Source: Clostridia bacterium (GTDB lineage Bacteria; Bacillota; Clostridia; Oscillospirales; Acutalibacteraceae). Taken from it: a stretch of DNA of 64,000 nucleotides. Positions 25,488 through 35,146 of the stretch are shown here, in pieces. Below the pieces are notes generated by a model. That model was not told where the DNA came from, searched no databases, and was given only the letters and a program-made list of their open reading frames with translations. Numbering within the stretch: the stretch's first letter is position 1; every line of letters starts with the position of its first letter. Position numbers and translations under genes: made by a program. The DNA lies in the NCBI GenBank assembly GCA_017428625.1, contig JAFRQM010000005.1, positions 62,001-126,000 of the forward strand. Reading direction: 5' to 3'.

Positions 25488-26042
25488 TTGAAAAGGATGA
25501 CAGCGAAAGAAATACTTGCGGCGTCATTTAAAGAGATAGCCGAAAAAAAGAACATAGAAAAAATCACTGTTAAGGAAATCGCGGACAACTGCGGCTATTC
25601 ACCTGCCACTTTTTACCGTAATTTCAAAGATAAATATGACCTTATCGCGTGGAGTTATGTTCAGGAAAGCGCGCGGATTATGGGCAAGCTTAACGGTGAA
25701 TATGTTTGGCGCGACACACTGCTCGACGGGGCGCTTTACTATTGGGAAAACAGGGATTATATTAAAAACCTTTGTGTTCACACAAGCGGACATGACACAT
25801 TTATAAAATATATGGCACAGACAAATATCAGTTTGCTTAAAGCGGAGGTGCGGAAATCCACAGGAGATAAACCAATTGATAAGCAAACGGAGCTTATAAT
25901 AACCACCTACTGTCTCGGCACCGTAGCATTAGTGTGTGAGTGGGTTGCGGGCAACATTGAAGCGACGCCGCAGTTTATTGCTCAGGTTTTTGAGGATTCT
26001 CTGCCTGTTGCTCTCAAGCAGTGCCTTTATAAAATGAGATAA
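25488..26042 (+). CDS. TetR/AcrR-family regulator
   Basis: A repressor-type protein of about 184 residues. The helix-turn-helix lies in residues 20-50 (ITVKEIADNCGYSPATFYRNFKDKYDLI), followed by a helical ligand/dimer domain resembling that of DhaS-like TetR proteins. The start is either the TTG at 25488, with GGGTGAT upstream, or the ATG at 25497. The gene precedes the ferritin-like/flavoprotein operon, whose promoter carries two tandem repeats, so that operon is the likely target (inference). Confidence 0.87.
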   Translation: MKRMTAKEILAASFKEIAEKKNIEKITVKEIADNCGYSPATFYRNFKDKYDLIAWSYVQESARIMGKLNGEYVWRDTLLDGALYYWENRDYIKNLCVHTSGHDTFIKYMAQTNISLLKAEVRKSTGDKPIDKQTELIITTYCLGTVALVCEWVAGNIEATPQFIAQVFEDSLPVALKQCLYKMR

Positions 26043-26089
26043 TTTTGCTTTTTTCTCTCATAATGAGACAAATTAAACAGGATTATTGA

Positions 26090-26118
26090 TTGAATAAGAG
26101 TGACCTTCGGTGTATAGT
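26090..26118 (+). promoter_or_regulatory. Promoter of the ferritin-like/flavoprotein operon
   Basis: TTGAAT (26090-26095), 17 bases, TATAGT (26113-26118), just upstream of two tandem repeats. Confidence 0.55.
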
Positions 26119-26130
26119 TTAATTACAGTT

Positions 26131-26160
26131 GTGCACAATTTAACTGCGCACAATTTAATA
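26131..26160 (+). repeat. Tandem operator-like repeat
   Basis: Two 15-base units, GTGCACAATTTAACT and GCGCACAATTTAATA, share CACAATTTAA. They sit just downstream of the -10 box, where a bound repressor would block transcription. Confidence 0.5.
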
Positions 26161-26182
26161 ACTTTACCGGAGGTTTTTTATT

Positions 26183-26635
26183 ATGACGAAAATCGAATTA
26201 TTAAAGGCGTTCGCAAAGGGCTGGTTCGGCAATTCACAGCAGCACTCCATTCACGCTCAGCTTCTCAAAGCAAGAGGTCTCAACAAGCTCGGTGATAAAA
26301 TCATGGCTGAATCCGATGAAGAGTGGGAAGAGGCAAAGCAGGTTAACGCAAGACTGATTGAACTCGGTGAAACTCCCGTTGTTGAGATTGAGGCATACCC
26401 CGTTATTACCGAAATCAAAGAAATGCTGGAGTATGACTGCAAGGATTCGGCGGAAGCTCTGCCGATGATGAGCAAATCGCTTTCAATGTTTGATGATGAC
26501 TATGTAACAAAGGCAATGATTGAAAAATTCATCATTGACGAACAGGAGCATTACAACTGGGTTAAAGGTCATCTTTGCCTGATAGAGCAAATCGGTATTG
26601 AAAACTATATGATTGAAATGCTGGGGGATAACTGA
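26183..26635 (+). CDS. Ferritin-like (bacterioferritin-type) helical protein
   Basis: A 150-residue all-helical protein of the ferritin-like superfamily. Candidate metal ligands are EEWEEAK (about 49-55) and EQEHYNW (about 116-122), the pattern of two E...ExxH half-sites. It could store iron or act as a peroxide-protective rubrerythrin-like oxidase; it lacks the rubredoxin Cys pairs. RBS CGGAGG. Its stop overlaps the next start (TGATG), linking it with a flavoprotein. Confidence 0.7.
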   Translation: MTKIELLKAFAKGWFGNSQQHSIHAQLLKARGLNKLGDKIMAESDEEWEEAKQVNARLIELGETPVVEIEAYPVITEIKEMLEYDCKDSAEALPMMSKSLSMFDDDYVTKAMIEKFIIDEQEHYNWVKGHLCLIEQIGIENYMIEMLGDN

Positions 26636-27147
26636 TGAAAATAGCAATACTTAACGGAAGCCCGAGAAATCAGAACACAGCCACTATGGTTGAAGCGTTT
26701 TGCAAGGGCGCTGAAGAAGCGGGCCATGAAACACAGGTGCTTCAAGTAGGCAAAATGAAAATCGGCGGCTGTATGGGATGTGAATACTGCCACACAAAAG
26801 GTGAAGGCAAATGTATTCAGAAGGACGATATGGAAAAGGTTATGCCCGCTTATCTTGAAGCGGATATGATTGTTTACGCCTCCCCTGTTTACTATTTTGA
26901 TATGACCGCTCAGCTCAGCGCGGCTATGCAGAGAGTATATGCCATAGGCAAGCCGGCAAAAGCGACAAAGGCCGCTCTGCTTTTAAGCTCCGGTTCTCCT
27001 GGCACGGGCGCAGGCGCTGTTGCAACATATCAGAATATGTTAGGCTTTATGGGCATTGAGGACGCAGGTGTTATTACAGCGGCCGGTGATGAGAACAAGT
27101 CAGAAGCTAAGCTCAGTGAAATAAAGGCATTTGCGAAAAGTCTGTAA
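26635..27147 (+). CDS. NADPH-dependent FMN reductase-like flavoprotein
   Basis: A 170-residue flavodoxin-fold reductase. The FMN phosphate loop is GSPRNQNTATMV (residues 9-20), then a Cys cluster GGCMGCEYCHTKGEGKC (about 44-60) like that of iron-sulfur flavoproteins, then the flavin-contacting SPVYYFDMTAQLS. It would reduce FMN, quinones or a partner protein with NAD(P)H. Coupled to the ferritin-like gene upstream, it may supply electrons for iron release or peroxide reduction (inference). Confidence 0.88.
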   Translation: MKIAILNGSPRNQNTATMVEAFCKGAEEAGHETQVLQVGKMKIGGCMGCEYCHTKGEGKCIQKDDMEKVMPAYLEADMIVYASPVYYFDMTAQLSAAMQRVYAIGKPAKATKAALLLSSGSPGTGAGAVATYQNMLGFMGIEDAGVITAAGDENKSEAKLSEIKAFAKSL

Positions 27148-27183
27148 GTCAGAATATATTTTTTTCTGACTTGAGGTGATTGA

Positions 27184-28593
27184 GTGAAAACACAAACAAT
27201 ACTGTCCTTTTTCCTTGCGTCCGTTTTAACGGTTTCCGGTTTTTCGGTATCGGCACACGCCGAAGGGATCGGCGCCTGCACACACATGGCTCAGGGGCGC
27301 AATCAGGAGCAAACCTGTTCGGCGGCCGTCAATGCCGGCTTGCCTTTTGTGCGTGACGAGGTACATTGGCAGACTTTGGAACCCGTAAAAGGTCAACTTT
27401 CATTTCCCGAGCGCTCAAGGTGGGTAGAGTCGGCAACCGAAAACGGCATTAATTGCCTTGTTGTTCTGAGCTACGGCAACACGGTTTATGATTTCGGCAA
27501 ACCCTCACAAACCGATTTGGACGCCGGAGGCGCATGGGATTGCACACTGCCCGTGCGTGACGGCAATCCGGAAACAACAGCGGATGACGAATACTTTGAC
27601 GCATATATTCGTTATGTTGATTTTGTGTCAAAATCTTTAGCCGGCAAAGTTGCCGCCTATGAAATCTGGAATGAGCCCGATATTAAATATTTCAATACAA
27701 AGGACGCAACTGCCGCGGATTATACCGAAATGCTGAAAGCGGCGTATCGGACTATCAAAAAAAATGACCCCGATGTTACCGTTCTGGGCGGCGCGATTGC
27801 GCTTCAGACAGACTTTATCGACGGTATGATGAAGGCCGGCGCGGGAGAGTGTATGGACGGTCTTTCTGTTCATTACTATTTAGGAAAAAGTGCTCCCGAA
27901 GAGCGGGCAAGAAACAGGCTGGATGAATACAGAGATGTGCTGGTTAAATACGGATATGACAAAATGCCCGTCTGGGTTACGGAAACAGGCTGGGCAAACA
28001 GCAATGTTGATGAACAGACACAGGCGCAATACATCATTCGCAACGCCGTCTTTTATGATGAGTTTCTGCTTGACTGCGGCATAGATGGGCAATACTTTAC
28101 CTATGAGCTGCAGGACAGCAGCATCACCTCGGATGTTTTGGGCGGCGAGGAATATGAAAACTCTTTGGGGCTTTACAAAAATGACTTTACGCCGAAGATT
28201 TCCGCCGGCGCGGTAAAAACCTTTAACTCCTTAACGGCGGGGAAAAAGCTCACCGCTCTGAGCAAAACAAAATTCGGTCTGTTTTATCGGAAGTCCGCAT
28301 ATGTCGCGACATACTCTCAAAGCGGAAAAACCGTATATGCCGTCTGGGCAGAGTCCCCGTTTGATTTGGAAATCACACTCCCCGATGCGAAAACCGCCGT
28401 TTATGATATGCAGGGCAATATAATTGAGAATAACGCCCGGGGCGGAGTGAAGCGTATAGGCGCGTCGCCGTCACCCGTTTATATTGTATCTGACGCAGAC
28501 CCCGTGAATGCCGGGCGGAATTTAATACAGAAAATCATTGCGTTTTTTAAGCAGGTATTCAGGGTTATCGCAAACGGATTTGCCGGTTGGTAA
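27184..28593 (+). CDS. Secreted glycoside hydrolase, clan GH-A (GH39/GH5-like)
   Basis: A 469-residue exported enzyme with a signal peptide (about 1-26, cleavage near SAHA-EG). The TIM-barrel catalytic region carries IWNEPD with the probable acid/base Glu164 and VWVTETGW with the probable nucleophile Glu267, the retaining GH-A arrangement. Substrate is not predictable; GH39-like beta-xylosidase or another beta-glycosidase is possible. A small beta domain follows (about 350-430), and the last residues form an amphipathic helix that may help it associate with the membrane. Start GTG with GAGGTG 6 bases upstream. Confidence 0.82.
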   Translation: MKTQTILSFFLASVLTVSGFSVSAHAEGIGACTHMAQGRNQEQTCSAAVNAGLPFVRDEVHWQTLEPVKGQLSFPERSRWVESATENGINCLVVLSYGNTVYDFGKPSQTDLDAGGAWDCTLPVRDGNPETTADDEYFDAYIRYVDFVSKSLAGKVAAYEIWNEPDIKYFNTKDATAADYTEMLKAAYRTIKKNDPDVTVLGGAIALQTDFIDGMMKAGAGECMDGLSVHYYLGKSAPEERARNRLDEYRDVLVKYGYDKMPVWVTETGWANSNVDEQTQAQYIIRNAVFYDEFLLDCGIDGQYFTYELQDSSITSDVLGGEEYENSLGLYKNDFTPKISAGAVKTFNSLTAGKKLTALSKTKFGLFYRKSAYVATYSQSGKTVYAVWAESPFDLEITLPDAKTAVYDMQGNIIENNARGGVKRIGASPSPVYIVSDADPVNAGRNLIQKIIAFFKQVFRVIANGFAGW

Positions 28594-28850
28594 TCCCGCG
28601 CGAAGCGGTCAGTATGGAAGAATCCGATACTGATACAGCGATTGTTGACATAACTGCTATATGTTTATGATATTCGGAAACCGACCTTTCGGGAAACGAT
28701 TCGCCGACTGTGAAAAACGCGACCGCTTTACAGGGACGGAACCGGCAAAAATGAAGACTGAAATTCCTTTTAATTTCATACAAACAGCAACCCGATGTTT
28801 CGGACCGTGCTTATATTAAACTTGAATAAGCAGGTTGCATTACCTGACCT

Positions 28851-30722
28851 TCAGCGCCAATCAATGGGGCGTTCAATGAAGGTCAGGTTTTCTTTTTCGG
28901 GGATTAAGCCGAAGGAGCATACTCTGTTGATACCGTGCGATTTTAACGCGTCATAAAGCTCTTCGTTTGCCTTCATTCTGAAAGGGTTTAGGAAAAAGTA
29001 TTTGCCGATGAAGAGGTTGGCTTTATAATATTCCCAGCTGAGATTCGCGCGTTCGACATTGAATTTCTGCTCTTCGGTGATATCCGCGCGAAGGGCCTTG
29101 TTCCAGAGGCTGTCGAGTTTTATGATTGTGTAAAGCGGATAGAAGCCGGACTGATAGTGCCAGTCAAAATCAAAGGCGTGGGCTGTCGCGCTTATCTGCG
29201 CCGTCTGAATATCGATTATCTCTTTGATGAAGGGCGCAGCCGCCTCGCCGTAAAAGCCTTTCAGAAACTCGTTCATCCAGTATTCCACATCGCAGTCAAC
29301 ATCCCACTGCACCTTGCACAGCAGGTAGTTGCGCAGTTCGTTGAAGGCGGCTTCATGACCGTCGCCGCAGTTATAGACATAGCCGGTAATGCCGATGTCG
29401 CGCATATATTTCATTGTGGACTGCATTGTGCCGAAATTTGAGAAAAACTGCGCGGTATTGAGGAAGTTTATTGTGTAGTCGTAAATATAGGTTCTGTCGG
29501 CGACTTTTACCCAGTTCGCGAAATCTTCGGCGACCTGAGGCTCTTTTTCGCCGAAGAGGTTTTCAAAACCGTCGTCGCCGTCAACCGCTCCGCACTGTGT
29601 GAGCGGGTGGCTTCGGCACGCCTTATGCAGCCCGCACAGAACGGGAACGACATTTTCGCTGCATCGCAGCGACAAATCCGCAGGGGGACGGTCCGTTTCC
29701 TGATAAGCGTAAAAAGTGAAGGTGAAGTCGGGAAACTCGTCATCGAGGGCGTCGGCAAAAGCGTTTGTGAAAAGAATTGTGGGGGCGGAAACGCTCCCGT
29801 ATTTTTCATAAAGCGCCTCGCATTTTTCACAGCGGCAGTAGTTTGTGTTGTCTTTTTGCCCGATGTGTATATGTTTTGAAGATTCGCGCGGGCAGCTGAG
29901 AATTGCCTGCCTTGCGTTTTCAACCGCAACGGGCAGAACTCCGGGCTCAGAGAGGCAGACATGGTCGGTTGTTCTTTTGCCGTCTTCGCCCAGGGCGAAA
30001 TATTCGGGGTGCTCAGTGAAAAGCGAGTCGGGAACAAGTCTGTCAAGCGTTACATCCCACAAAACATAGGTGAGCGCTCCGCCGTGATTTTCAGCCTCGC
30101 TCCAGAACGAAACGTTCATACGCGTTTTTGCCCTGTAAGCGTCGTTTGTGCCCGCGCAGTCGTTGCGGCGCAAGGCAAATGACGGCTCAACAGTGCGGTC
30201 AATGTGCGAGTTGATAACAACATCACTGCATTCGGGGATTTTTTCGAGCGTTGGGGTGAACCAGCGCACGCCGAGGTATTCTTCGAGAAATGTGTAAACG
30301 CCGTAAAGCGTGCCCCGCTCCGAGCCGCCCCTTATGAGCAGCCGGCTGCCGTCGGAATAAATCAGGAAGCCGTCCCGCGATACCGTGTCGGAGGGCTTTA
30401 TTTTTTCGGAATATGCCGTGCTGCCGAGCAGAACGGAGTTTTCGGAACTCTGCGTTTCGCTCTCTTTTTTTACGGGCAGGCGGACACCGCAGATTTTTTC
30501 AAGGTATGAAACAAACTCAGCTGTAGCCGTGTCAAGGCACGCGCCCGCGCCGTCGGGCACAACAACGGTAAAAGCTGACCTGCCGTTACTGACGATATTC
30601 ATCGGCTCCGTTACCGCGGGAGGGGTATATTTTTCTCCGCCGTAATCAACCGCCGTGTTTACGGGGATTAAACCCAGAGAGAAAACTATGACTTCAAGGA
30701 GAGAGATTACCGCTTTAAACAT
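28851..30722 (-). CDS. DUF4838 protein, alpha-glucuronidase-like, secreted
   Basis: A 623-residue exported protein: signal peptide, then a GH67/GH20-like N-terminal beta domain (GSTAYSEKI...LLIRGGSERGTLYGVYTFLEEYLGVRWF, about 95-150), then the DUF4838 barrel (HIGQKDNTNYCRCEKCEALYEKYGS, about 287-311) and a helical C-terminal part. Relatives are in polysaccharide-use loci and are thought to act on uronic acid-containing or acetylated sugars. The frame is open 203 codons further upstream, but those run into the divergent gene; I start at the ATG after AAAGG. It is divergent from the GH92 gene, sharing a 114-base promoter gap. Confidence 0.82.
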   Translation of the reverse strand: MFKAVISLLEVIVFSLGLIPVNTAVDYGGEKYTPPAVTEPMNIVSNGRSAFTVVVPDGAGACLDTATAEFVSYLEKICGVRLPVKKESETQSSENSVLLGSTAYSEKIKPSDTVSRDGFLIYSDGSRLLIRGGSERGTLYGVYTFLEEYLGVRWFTPTLEKIPECSDVVINSHIDRTVEPSFALRRNDCAGTNDAYRAKTRMNVSFWSEAENHGGALTYVLWDVTLDRLVPDSLFTEHPEYFALGEDGKRTTDHVCLSEPGVLPVAVENARQAILSCPRESSKHIHIGQKDNTNYCRCEKCEALYEKYGSVSAPTILFTNAFADALDDEFPDFTFTFYAYQETDRPPADLSLRCSENVVPVLCGLHKACRSHPLTQCGAVDGDDGFENLFGEKEPQVAEDFANWVKVADRTYIYDYTINFLNTAQFFSNFGTMQSTMKYMRDIGITGYVYNCGDGHEAAFNELRNYLLCKVQWDVDCDVEYWMNEFLKGFYGEAAAPFIKEIIDIQTAQISATAHAFDFDWHYQSGFYPLYTIIKLDSLWNKALRADITEEQKFNVERANLSWEYYKANLFIGKYFFLNPFRMKANEELYDALKSHGINRVCSFGLIPEKENLTFIERPIDWR

Positions 30723-30836
30723 AACAGCCGCCCTTTCTGTATTATTATGGTTACATATTATCATATCAATAATTGCGTTGCAAGAAAAACGCTTTTGTGT
30801 TAGAGTGAATATATATTGAAAAACGGGGTGGGAATT

Positions 30837-33071
30837 ATGCTTAAGATTCTCAGAGCGGTTATTTCGCTGTTTGTTGCTGCGGAGATGTTTTTCGGCTCGC
30901 TCGCAAACGGTTTTGTTGAAAAGCCGGAAATGCCGGAAACGCAGACGGGGGAGTTCACGCGGTATGTGAACGCGTTCACCGGCACGGGCGGAATACCCTG
31001 GGCGTGCGCCATGCTCAGCCCAGCCGCCTGCGCGCCTTTCGGCTGTGTGAGGGTGGGCCCCGACACCTGCGCCGCCGGCGGAACGGCTGCGATTAAAACA
31101 AACACATCCGGCTATTACTATGAGCACAGGCACATTCTCGGCTTCAGCCTGGGCAGGCTTTCGGGCACGGGCGCGAGGGATTACGGAATGTTCCGCGTTA
31201 CACCCTGCGTGAAGGGTGAAAAGCCCGCCTGCCTCGCGTTCTCTCATAATGACGAGAAGGCATGCCCCGGTTATTATTCGGTTTATCTGCCCGCGGCGGG
31301 GGCGCTGTGCGAAATGACGGCTGCCTCGCACACGGCTGTTATGCGCTTTAACTTCGCAAAGGATAAAGGCAACGCGGTTTATATTGACGCCGCCTCAATT
31401 CTGAGTTCCGGCTCAACGCAGAACGCGAAAATCACCTATGATGAAGCTGAAAACTCGTTAAGCGCCGAAACAACGCTTTTCGGCACATTCAGCGGCAGAT
31501 ATCAGGGGCTTAAAGTTTATCTTTACGCCGTGCCCGACAAAACGCCTGCCGGCGCGAGTGTTGAGGGCGCGGGCGCGCTTGTGCGGTTTGACGAAAAAGA
31601 ATTCACCCTGAAAACGGGCATAAGTTTTGTCAGCGCGGAAAACGCCAAAGAGAATCTTCTTGCCGAAACACGGGACAAGGGTTTTGACGAAATAAAAAAA
31701 GCCGCTCTCGGCGAGTGGGAGAAACGGCTGTCGGCGATAAAAATCGAGGCGGATGAAGAAACAAAACAGATTTTTTACACAGCCCTTTACCACGCGATGA
31801 TTATGCCGACGGATTTTACCGACACTAACGGCGAATACACAGGCTTTGACAAAAAGACGCACAAGGCGGAGGGCTTCACTTACCGCACGGATATGTCGCT
31901 GTGGGACACCTGCAGAAACGCCCATTCGCTTTATTCGCTTGTTGCTCCCGACATTCAGCGCGACTGCGTTGAAAGCCTGCTGCTTATGGCAGAGCAGGGC
32001 GGCGTTCTGCCGCGCTGGCCGATGGGATGCGGATATTCGGGCTCGATGTTCGGCAACCCCGCCGACATTGTGCTTGCCGAAAGTTACCTGAAAGGTTTTG
32101 ATTTTGACGCGCGCAAAGCCTATGAATATATGCGTGACTGTGCCGACGGAAAAATCGGCGGTGACGACCTGAAAAACGAGATAAATCTGTTTAACGAATG
32201 CGGTTATCTGCCCGATGACCTGTGCCCGAGATATTCCGTGTCGAAAACTCTCGAATACGCCTGGGAGCGCGGCGCTCTCGCGCGGTTTGCCCTCGCGCTC
32301 GGCGAGGAGGAGGATTGCGAAAGATTCTCGTCACTTGCGCGGAATTACAAAAACATCTGGGATGATGAAAACAAATATTTCGCGCCGAGGAACTCCGACG
32401 GCAGTTTCGGAAAATTCACGCCCTATGTGACTTCGTTTTTTGACGATATTTTCGGCACAAAGTTCTTCCGCGCATACTGCGAGGGAGGCGCGAGGCACTG
32501 GCGCTGGAGCGCTCAGCAGGATGTAAGAGGGCTTATTGAACTGTTCGGTTCGGAAGATTATTTTGTAAGCGAACTTGAAAAGTTTATGAAAGACGCGTCG
32601 GCTCAGAGGGCGGCGCTTGACCCCGGCAGCGGGTTCTGGATAGGCAACCAGCACGACATACACACGCCCTACCTTTTCAGTGAGGCCGGCAGACCCGACT
32701 TAACGCAGAAATGGGTGCGCTGGACCCTGAAAAACAGGTTTTCAACCGATATTGACGGGCTTGACGGCAACGATGACGGCGGAACGCTCAGCAGTTGGTA
32801 TGTGTTCTCGGCGCTCGGAATTTATCCCTTGGCAGGCACGGAATATTATTACATCGGCTCGCCCTGCGTTGACCGCGCGCAAATCACATTAGGAAGCGGC
32901 GAAACGCTTGTAATCACCGTGAAAAACCAGGCGGAAAAGAACGTTTATGTGAAATCCGCAACGCTTGACGGCAGACCGCTTGACCTTGTGAAAATCTCTC
33001 ACGCCGACATAGCGCAGGGCGGAGAAATCGTGTTTGAAATGACAGATTCCGGAAATCAGAAACGGAATTGA
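30837..33071 (+). CDS. GH92 family alpha-mannosidase, secreted
   Basis: A 744-residue member of glycoside hydrolase family 92, calcium-dependent exo-alpha-mannosidases that trim N-glycans or yeast mannan. Signal peptide (about 1-24). Family features in order: VNAFTGTGG and the beta-sandwich domain; WDTCRNAHSLYSLV; ARHWRWSAQQDVRGLIELFG; and NDDGGTLSSWYVFSALGIYP, which carries catalytic and metal-binding residues. The ATG at 30837 follows GGGGTGGGA, so the earlier in-frame TTG is rejected. With the divergent DUF4838 gene and the nearby GH-A enzyme it forms a small host- or fungal-glycan degradation locus. Confidence 0.93.
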   Translation: MLKILRAVISLFVAAEMFFGSLANGFVEKPEMPETQTGEFTRYVNAFTGTGGIPWACAMLSPAACAPFGCVRVGPDTCAAGGTAAIKTNTSGYYYEHRHILGFSLGRLSGTGARDYGMFRVTPCVKGEKPACLAFSHNDEKACPGYYSVYLPAAGALCEMTAASHTAVMRFNFAKDKGNAVYIDAASILSSGSTQNAKITYDEAENSLSAETTLFGTFSGRYQGLKVYLYAVPDKTPAGASVEGAGALVRFDEKEFTLKTGISFVSAENAKENLLAETRDKGFDEIKKAALGEWEKRLSAIKIEADEETKQIFYTALYHAMIMPTDFTDTNGEYTGFDKKTHKAEGFTYRTDMSLWDTCRNAHSLYSLVAPDIQRDCVESLLLMAEQGGVLPRWPMGCGYSGSMFGNPADIVLAESYLKGFDFDARKAYEYMRDCADGKIGGDDLKNEINLFNECGYLPDDLCPRYSVSKTLEYAWERGALARFALALGEEEDCERFSSLARNYKNIWDDENKYFAPRNSDGSFGKFTPYVTSFFDDIFGTKFFRAYCEGGARHWRWSAQQDVRGLIELFGSEDYFVSELEKFMKDASAQRAALDPGSGFWIGNQHDIHTPYLFSEAGRPDLTQKWVRWTLKNRFSTDIDGLDGNDDGGTLSSWYVFSALGIYPLAGTEYYYIGSPCVDRAQITLGSGETLVITVKNQAEKNVYVKSATLDGRPLDLVKISHADIAQGGEIVFEMTDSGNQKRN

Positions 33072-33167
33072 GGACATTGAGTTTCACAATAATTATTGAA
33101 AAGAGCCGCGAGCGGTGGTATTATTGAAAAAATGACAGTTACTCAACCGGGAAACGGAGGTTTTTTG

Positions 33168-34595
33168 ATGAAACCGAAAGCGGAAATCAGAAAAATCACG
33201 GCTGTTCTGCTTTGCGCGGTTATGATTTTTACCGCGCTGTGCGTTCCGTCATCCGCCGCAAAGAACGAAGCGGACGCGGATTATCAATACACGGCGGACT
33301 GCCCTTATATTAAAGTGCTGGGGCTTATGTCAACCGACATTTATGTTGACAGGGACGACCCGTCATCCGGCACGGTATGGCCGCCTCAGGCGGGGCTTGT
33401 GGTGAAGGATGTTCTGAAACTTCTGCCTTCGCTTCTGACGCTCGCTGTAACAAAGAATTACAGCTGTTTCGGCGAAAAACTCTACGCGGCGGTTTATGAC
33501 ATTTTCGCTCCGCTTTATATGTACGGCACGGGAGAGGTGCAGGGCAATTCGGGAACGATTTTCAAATACCCCGCAAAAGATGAAATAAAAAAGGACAGTT
33601 ATCTTATTTATGAGTATGACTGGCGGCTTGACCCCGTTGAACTTGCCGCGCAGTTAAACGACTTTATCAACTATGTTCTTGAATGTTCGGGCTGCGGCGA
33701 GGTTGTGCTTGAGTGCCACAGTTACGGCGGGGTTGTGACATGCGCCTATCTCAACAATTACGGCACGGATAAGGTCCGCTCTGTTGCGTTTAACGCCGCT
33801 GCGGTTTACGGAACGACTTTTGTGGGCGAAATATGCTCGGGTCATATTGTTCTGAACCCGGCGGGGGCTGTTGAATACCTTAAAAGCGTGTGGGCTTACA
33901 GCAGCGCGGAAAACCTCCTCAACGGGCTTATGAGCGTGCTTTACAAAACGGGTGTAATTGAATGGCTTTGCGACAAGGTGAACAGCATTGCCGCGGGTCT
34001 CGGCAAAGACGCCATGGCGAACTGCCTTCTGCCGATGTTCGGCAGTTGGCCGAGCATCTGGTCAATGGTGAGCGACGAATGCTATGACGAGGCATACAAC
34101 CATATTTTTAACGAAATCTGCCCCGAATACAAACTTGATTATTCCGCTTTGCAAAAGAAAGTTGACAACTACACCTCAACCATACGCGTAAACAGGCAGA
34201 GTATTCTTGAAAACATAAATGAAAACTGTAACCTGTATGTGCTTGCCCGTTACGGCTTCTGCACGGTGTTTATTGTTGAGGACTGGAAAACTCAGAGCGA
34301 TATGGCGGTTGACCTTAAATATTCATCTTTCGGCGCGACTGCCGCGCCTTACGGCGAAACGCTCAGAAAGAGCGGAAAGTTTGTATCACCCAAAGGCGAT
34401 ATTGACGCCTCGACCTGCCTTTTCCCCGAGCAGACCTGGTTGCTTGACAACGCAACGCACATACCGACATTCCGCTGTATGCCCGGCTGGTTTGCCCGCC
34501 TGCTTTATTTTGACGGGCAGGCGACGGTTGAAACATTTGAGGATGCCCCGCAATATCTGATTTATGACGAAAACGCGGAGGAGTTTGTGTTTTAG
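33168..34595 (+). CDS. Secreted alpha/beta hydrolase (lipase/acyltransferase-like)
   Basis: A 475-residue exported protein: signal peptide (about 1-31, ending PSSAA-KN), then an alpha/beta-hydrolase core. The nucleophile elbow is ECHSYGGVV (GxSxG-like, CHSYGG) near residue 184, and a late ATHIPTF offers the catalytic His. The length and the YEYDWRLDP segment resemble lecithin-cholesterol acyltransferase/PGAP-like lipases. Start chosen at the ATG after GGAGG. A related secreted hydrolase begins at 62990. Substrate unknown. Confidence 0.78.
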   Translation: MKPKAEIRKITAVLLCAVMIFTALCVPSSAAKNEADADYQYTADCPYIKVLGLMSTDIYVDRDDPSSGTVWPPQAGLVVKDVLKLLPSLLTLAVTKNYSCFGEKLYAAVYDIFAPLYMYGTGEVQGNSGTIFKYPAKDEIKKDSYLIYEYDWRLDPVELAAQLNDFINYVLECSGCGEVVLECHSYGGVVTCAYLNNYGTDKVRSVAFNAAAVYGTTFVGEICSGHIVLNPAGAVEYLKSVWAYSSAENLLNGLMSVLYKTGVIEWLCDKVNSIAAGLGKDAMANCLLPMFGSWPSIWSMVSDECYDEAYNHIFNEICPEYKLDYSALQKKVDNYTSTIRVNRQSILENINENCNLYVLARYGFCTVFIVEDWKTQSDMAVDLKYSSFGATAAPYGETLRKSGKFVSPKGDIDASTCLFPEQTWLLDNATHIPTFRCMPGWFARLLYFDGQATVETFEDAPQYLIYDENAEEFVF

Positions 34596-34633
34596 ATTAC
34601 TGAAATCCAACATTCTGCCATACATAAAAATTC

Positions 34634-34668
34634 AGCCCCGTCACCGACGGGGCTGTTGTTTGTTTTAA
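34634..34668. terminator. Terminator between convergent genes
   Basis: AGCCCCGTC-ACC-GACGGGGCT (34634-34654) with T-rich sequence on the plus side and AATTTTT on the minus side; it can serve both converging units. Confidence 0.8.
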
Positions 34669-34688
34669 TTTGTTTTTAATTTGTTTTA

Positions 34689-35129
34689 TCAGTCTTCGTC
34701 CGCTTCGTCGTCTTCGTCAAAGTCGAAGGTGAGAAGTTCGTTGCATTTCGGGCAGTTCACGCTGCCGTCAATAAGGGTTTCTTCATCCACGCTGAATTCC
34801 TCTCCGCAGGAGGGGCAGGTGATGTCGAAGCAGTCTTCATAATCCTCATCGTCAAAGCCGTCGATGTCTTCGTCAAAATCATAGACGAATTCTTCAAGCT
34901 CTTCGAGGTCTTCGTCAACCGCGTCAACCTGTTCCTCGACTTCGTCAAATTCATCATAAAGGCTGTCGAGTTCTTCCTGAAGGTCGGTGATTTCAACCGC
35001 CATGTCGTCAACGAGGTCAATAAGCGCTTTGATGAGCTTGTCCTGCGCGGTATCGCCGAGGCTGAGACCTTCCGCGAGACCTTTTACATACGAGGTTTTT
35101 TCGGTGATGGTTTTTTCTTCAAAATCCAT
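34689..35129 (-). CDS. CD1247 N-terminal domain protein with zinc ribbon
   Basis: A 146-residue, extremely acidic protein. Residues 1-45 (KTSYVKGLAEGLSL...KLIKALIDLVDDMA) are the CD1247 N-terminal domain found across Clostridia. A Glu/Asp coiled coil follows (45-100), then a zinc ribbon with CPSCGEEF and CPKCNELL (about 106-133). Function unknown; the regular position beside efp suggests a translation or RNA-related role (inference). Confidence 0.85.
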   Translation of the reverse strand: MDFEEKTITEKTSYVKGLAEGLSLGDTAQDKLIKALIDLVDDMAVEITDLQEELDSLYDEFDEVEEQVDAVDEDLEELEEFVYDFDEDIDGFDDEDYEDCFDITCPSCGEEFSVDEETLIDGSVNCPKCNELLTFDFDEDDEADED

Positions 35130-35146
35130 AATGTGCCTCCTTTTAA

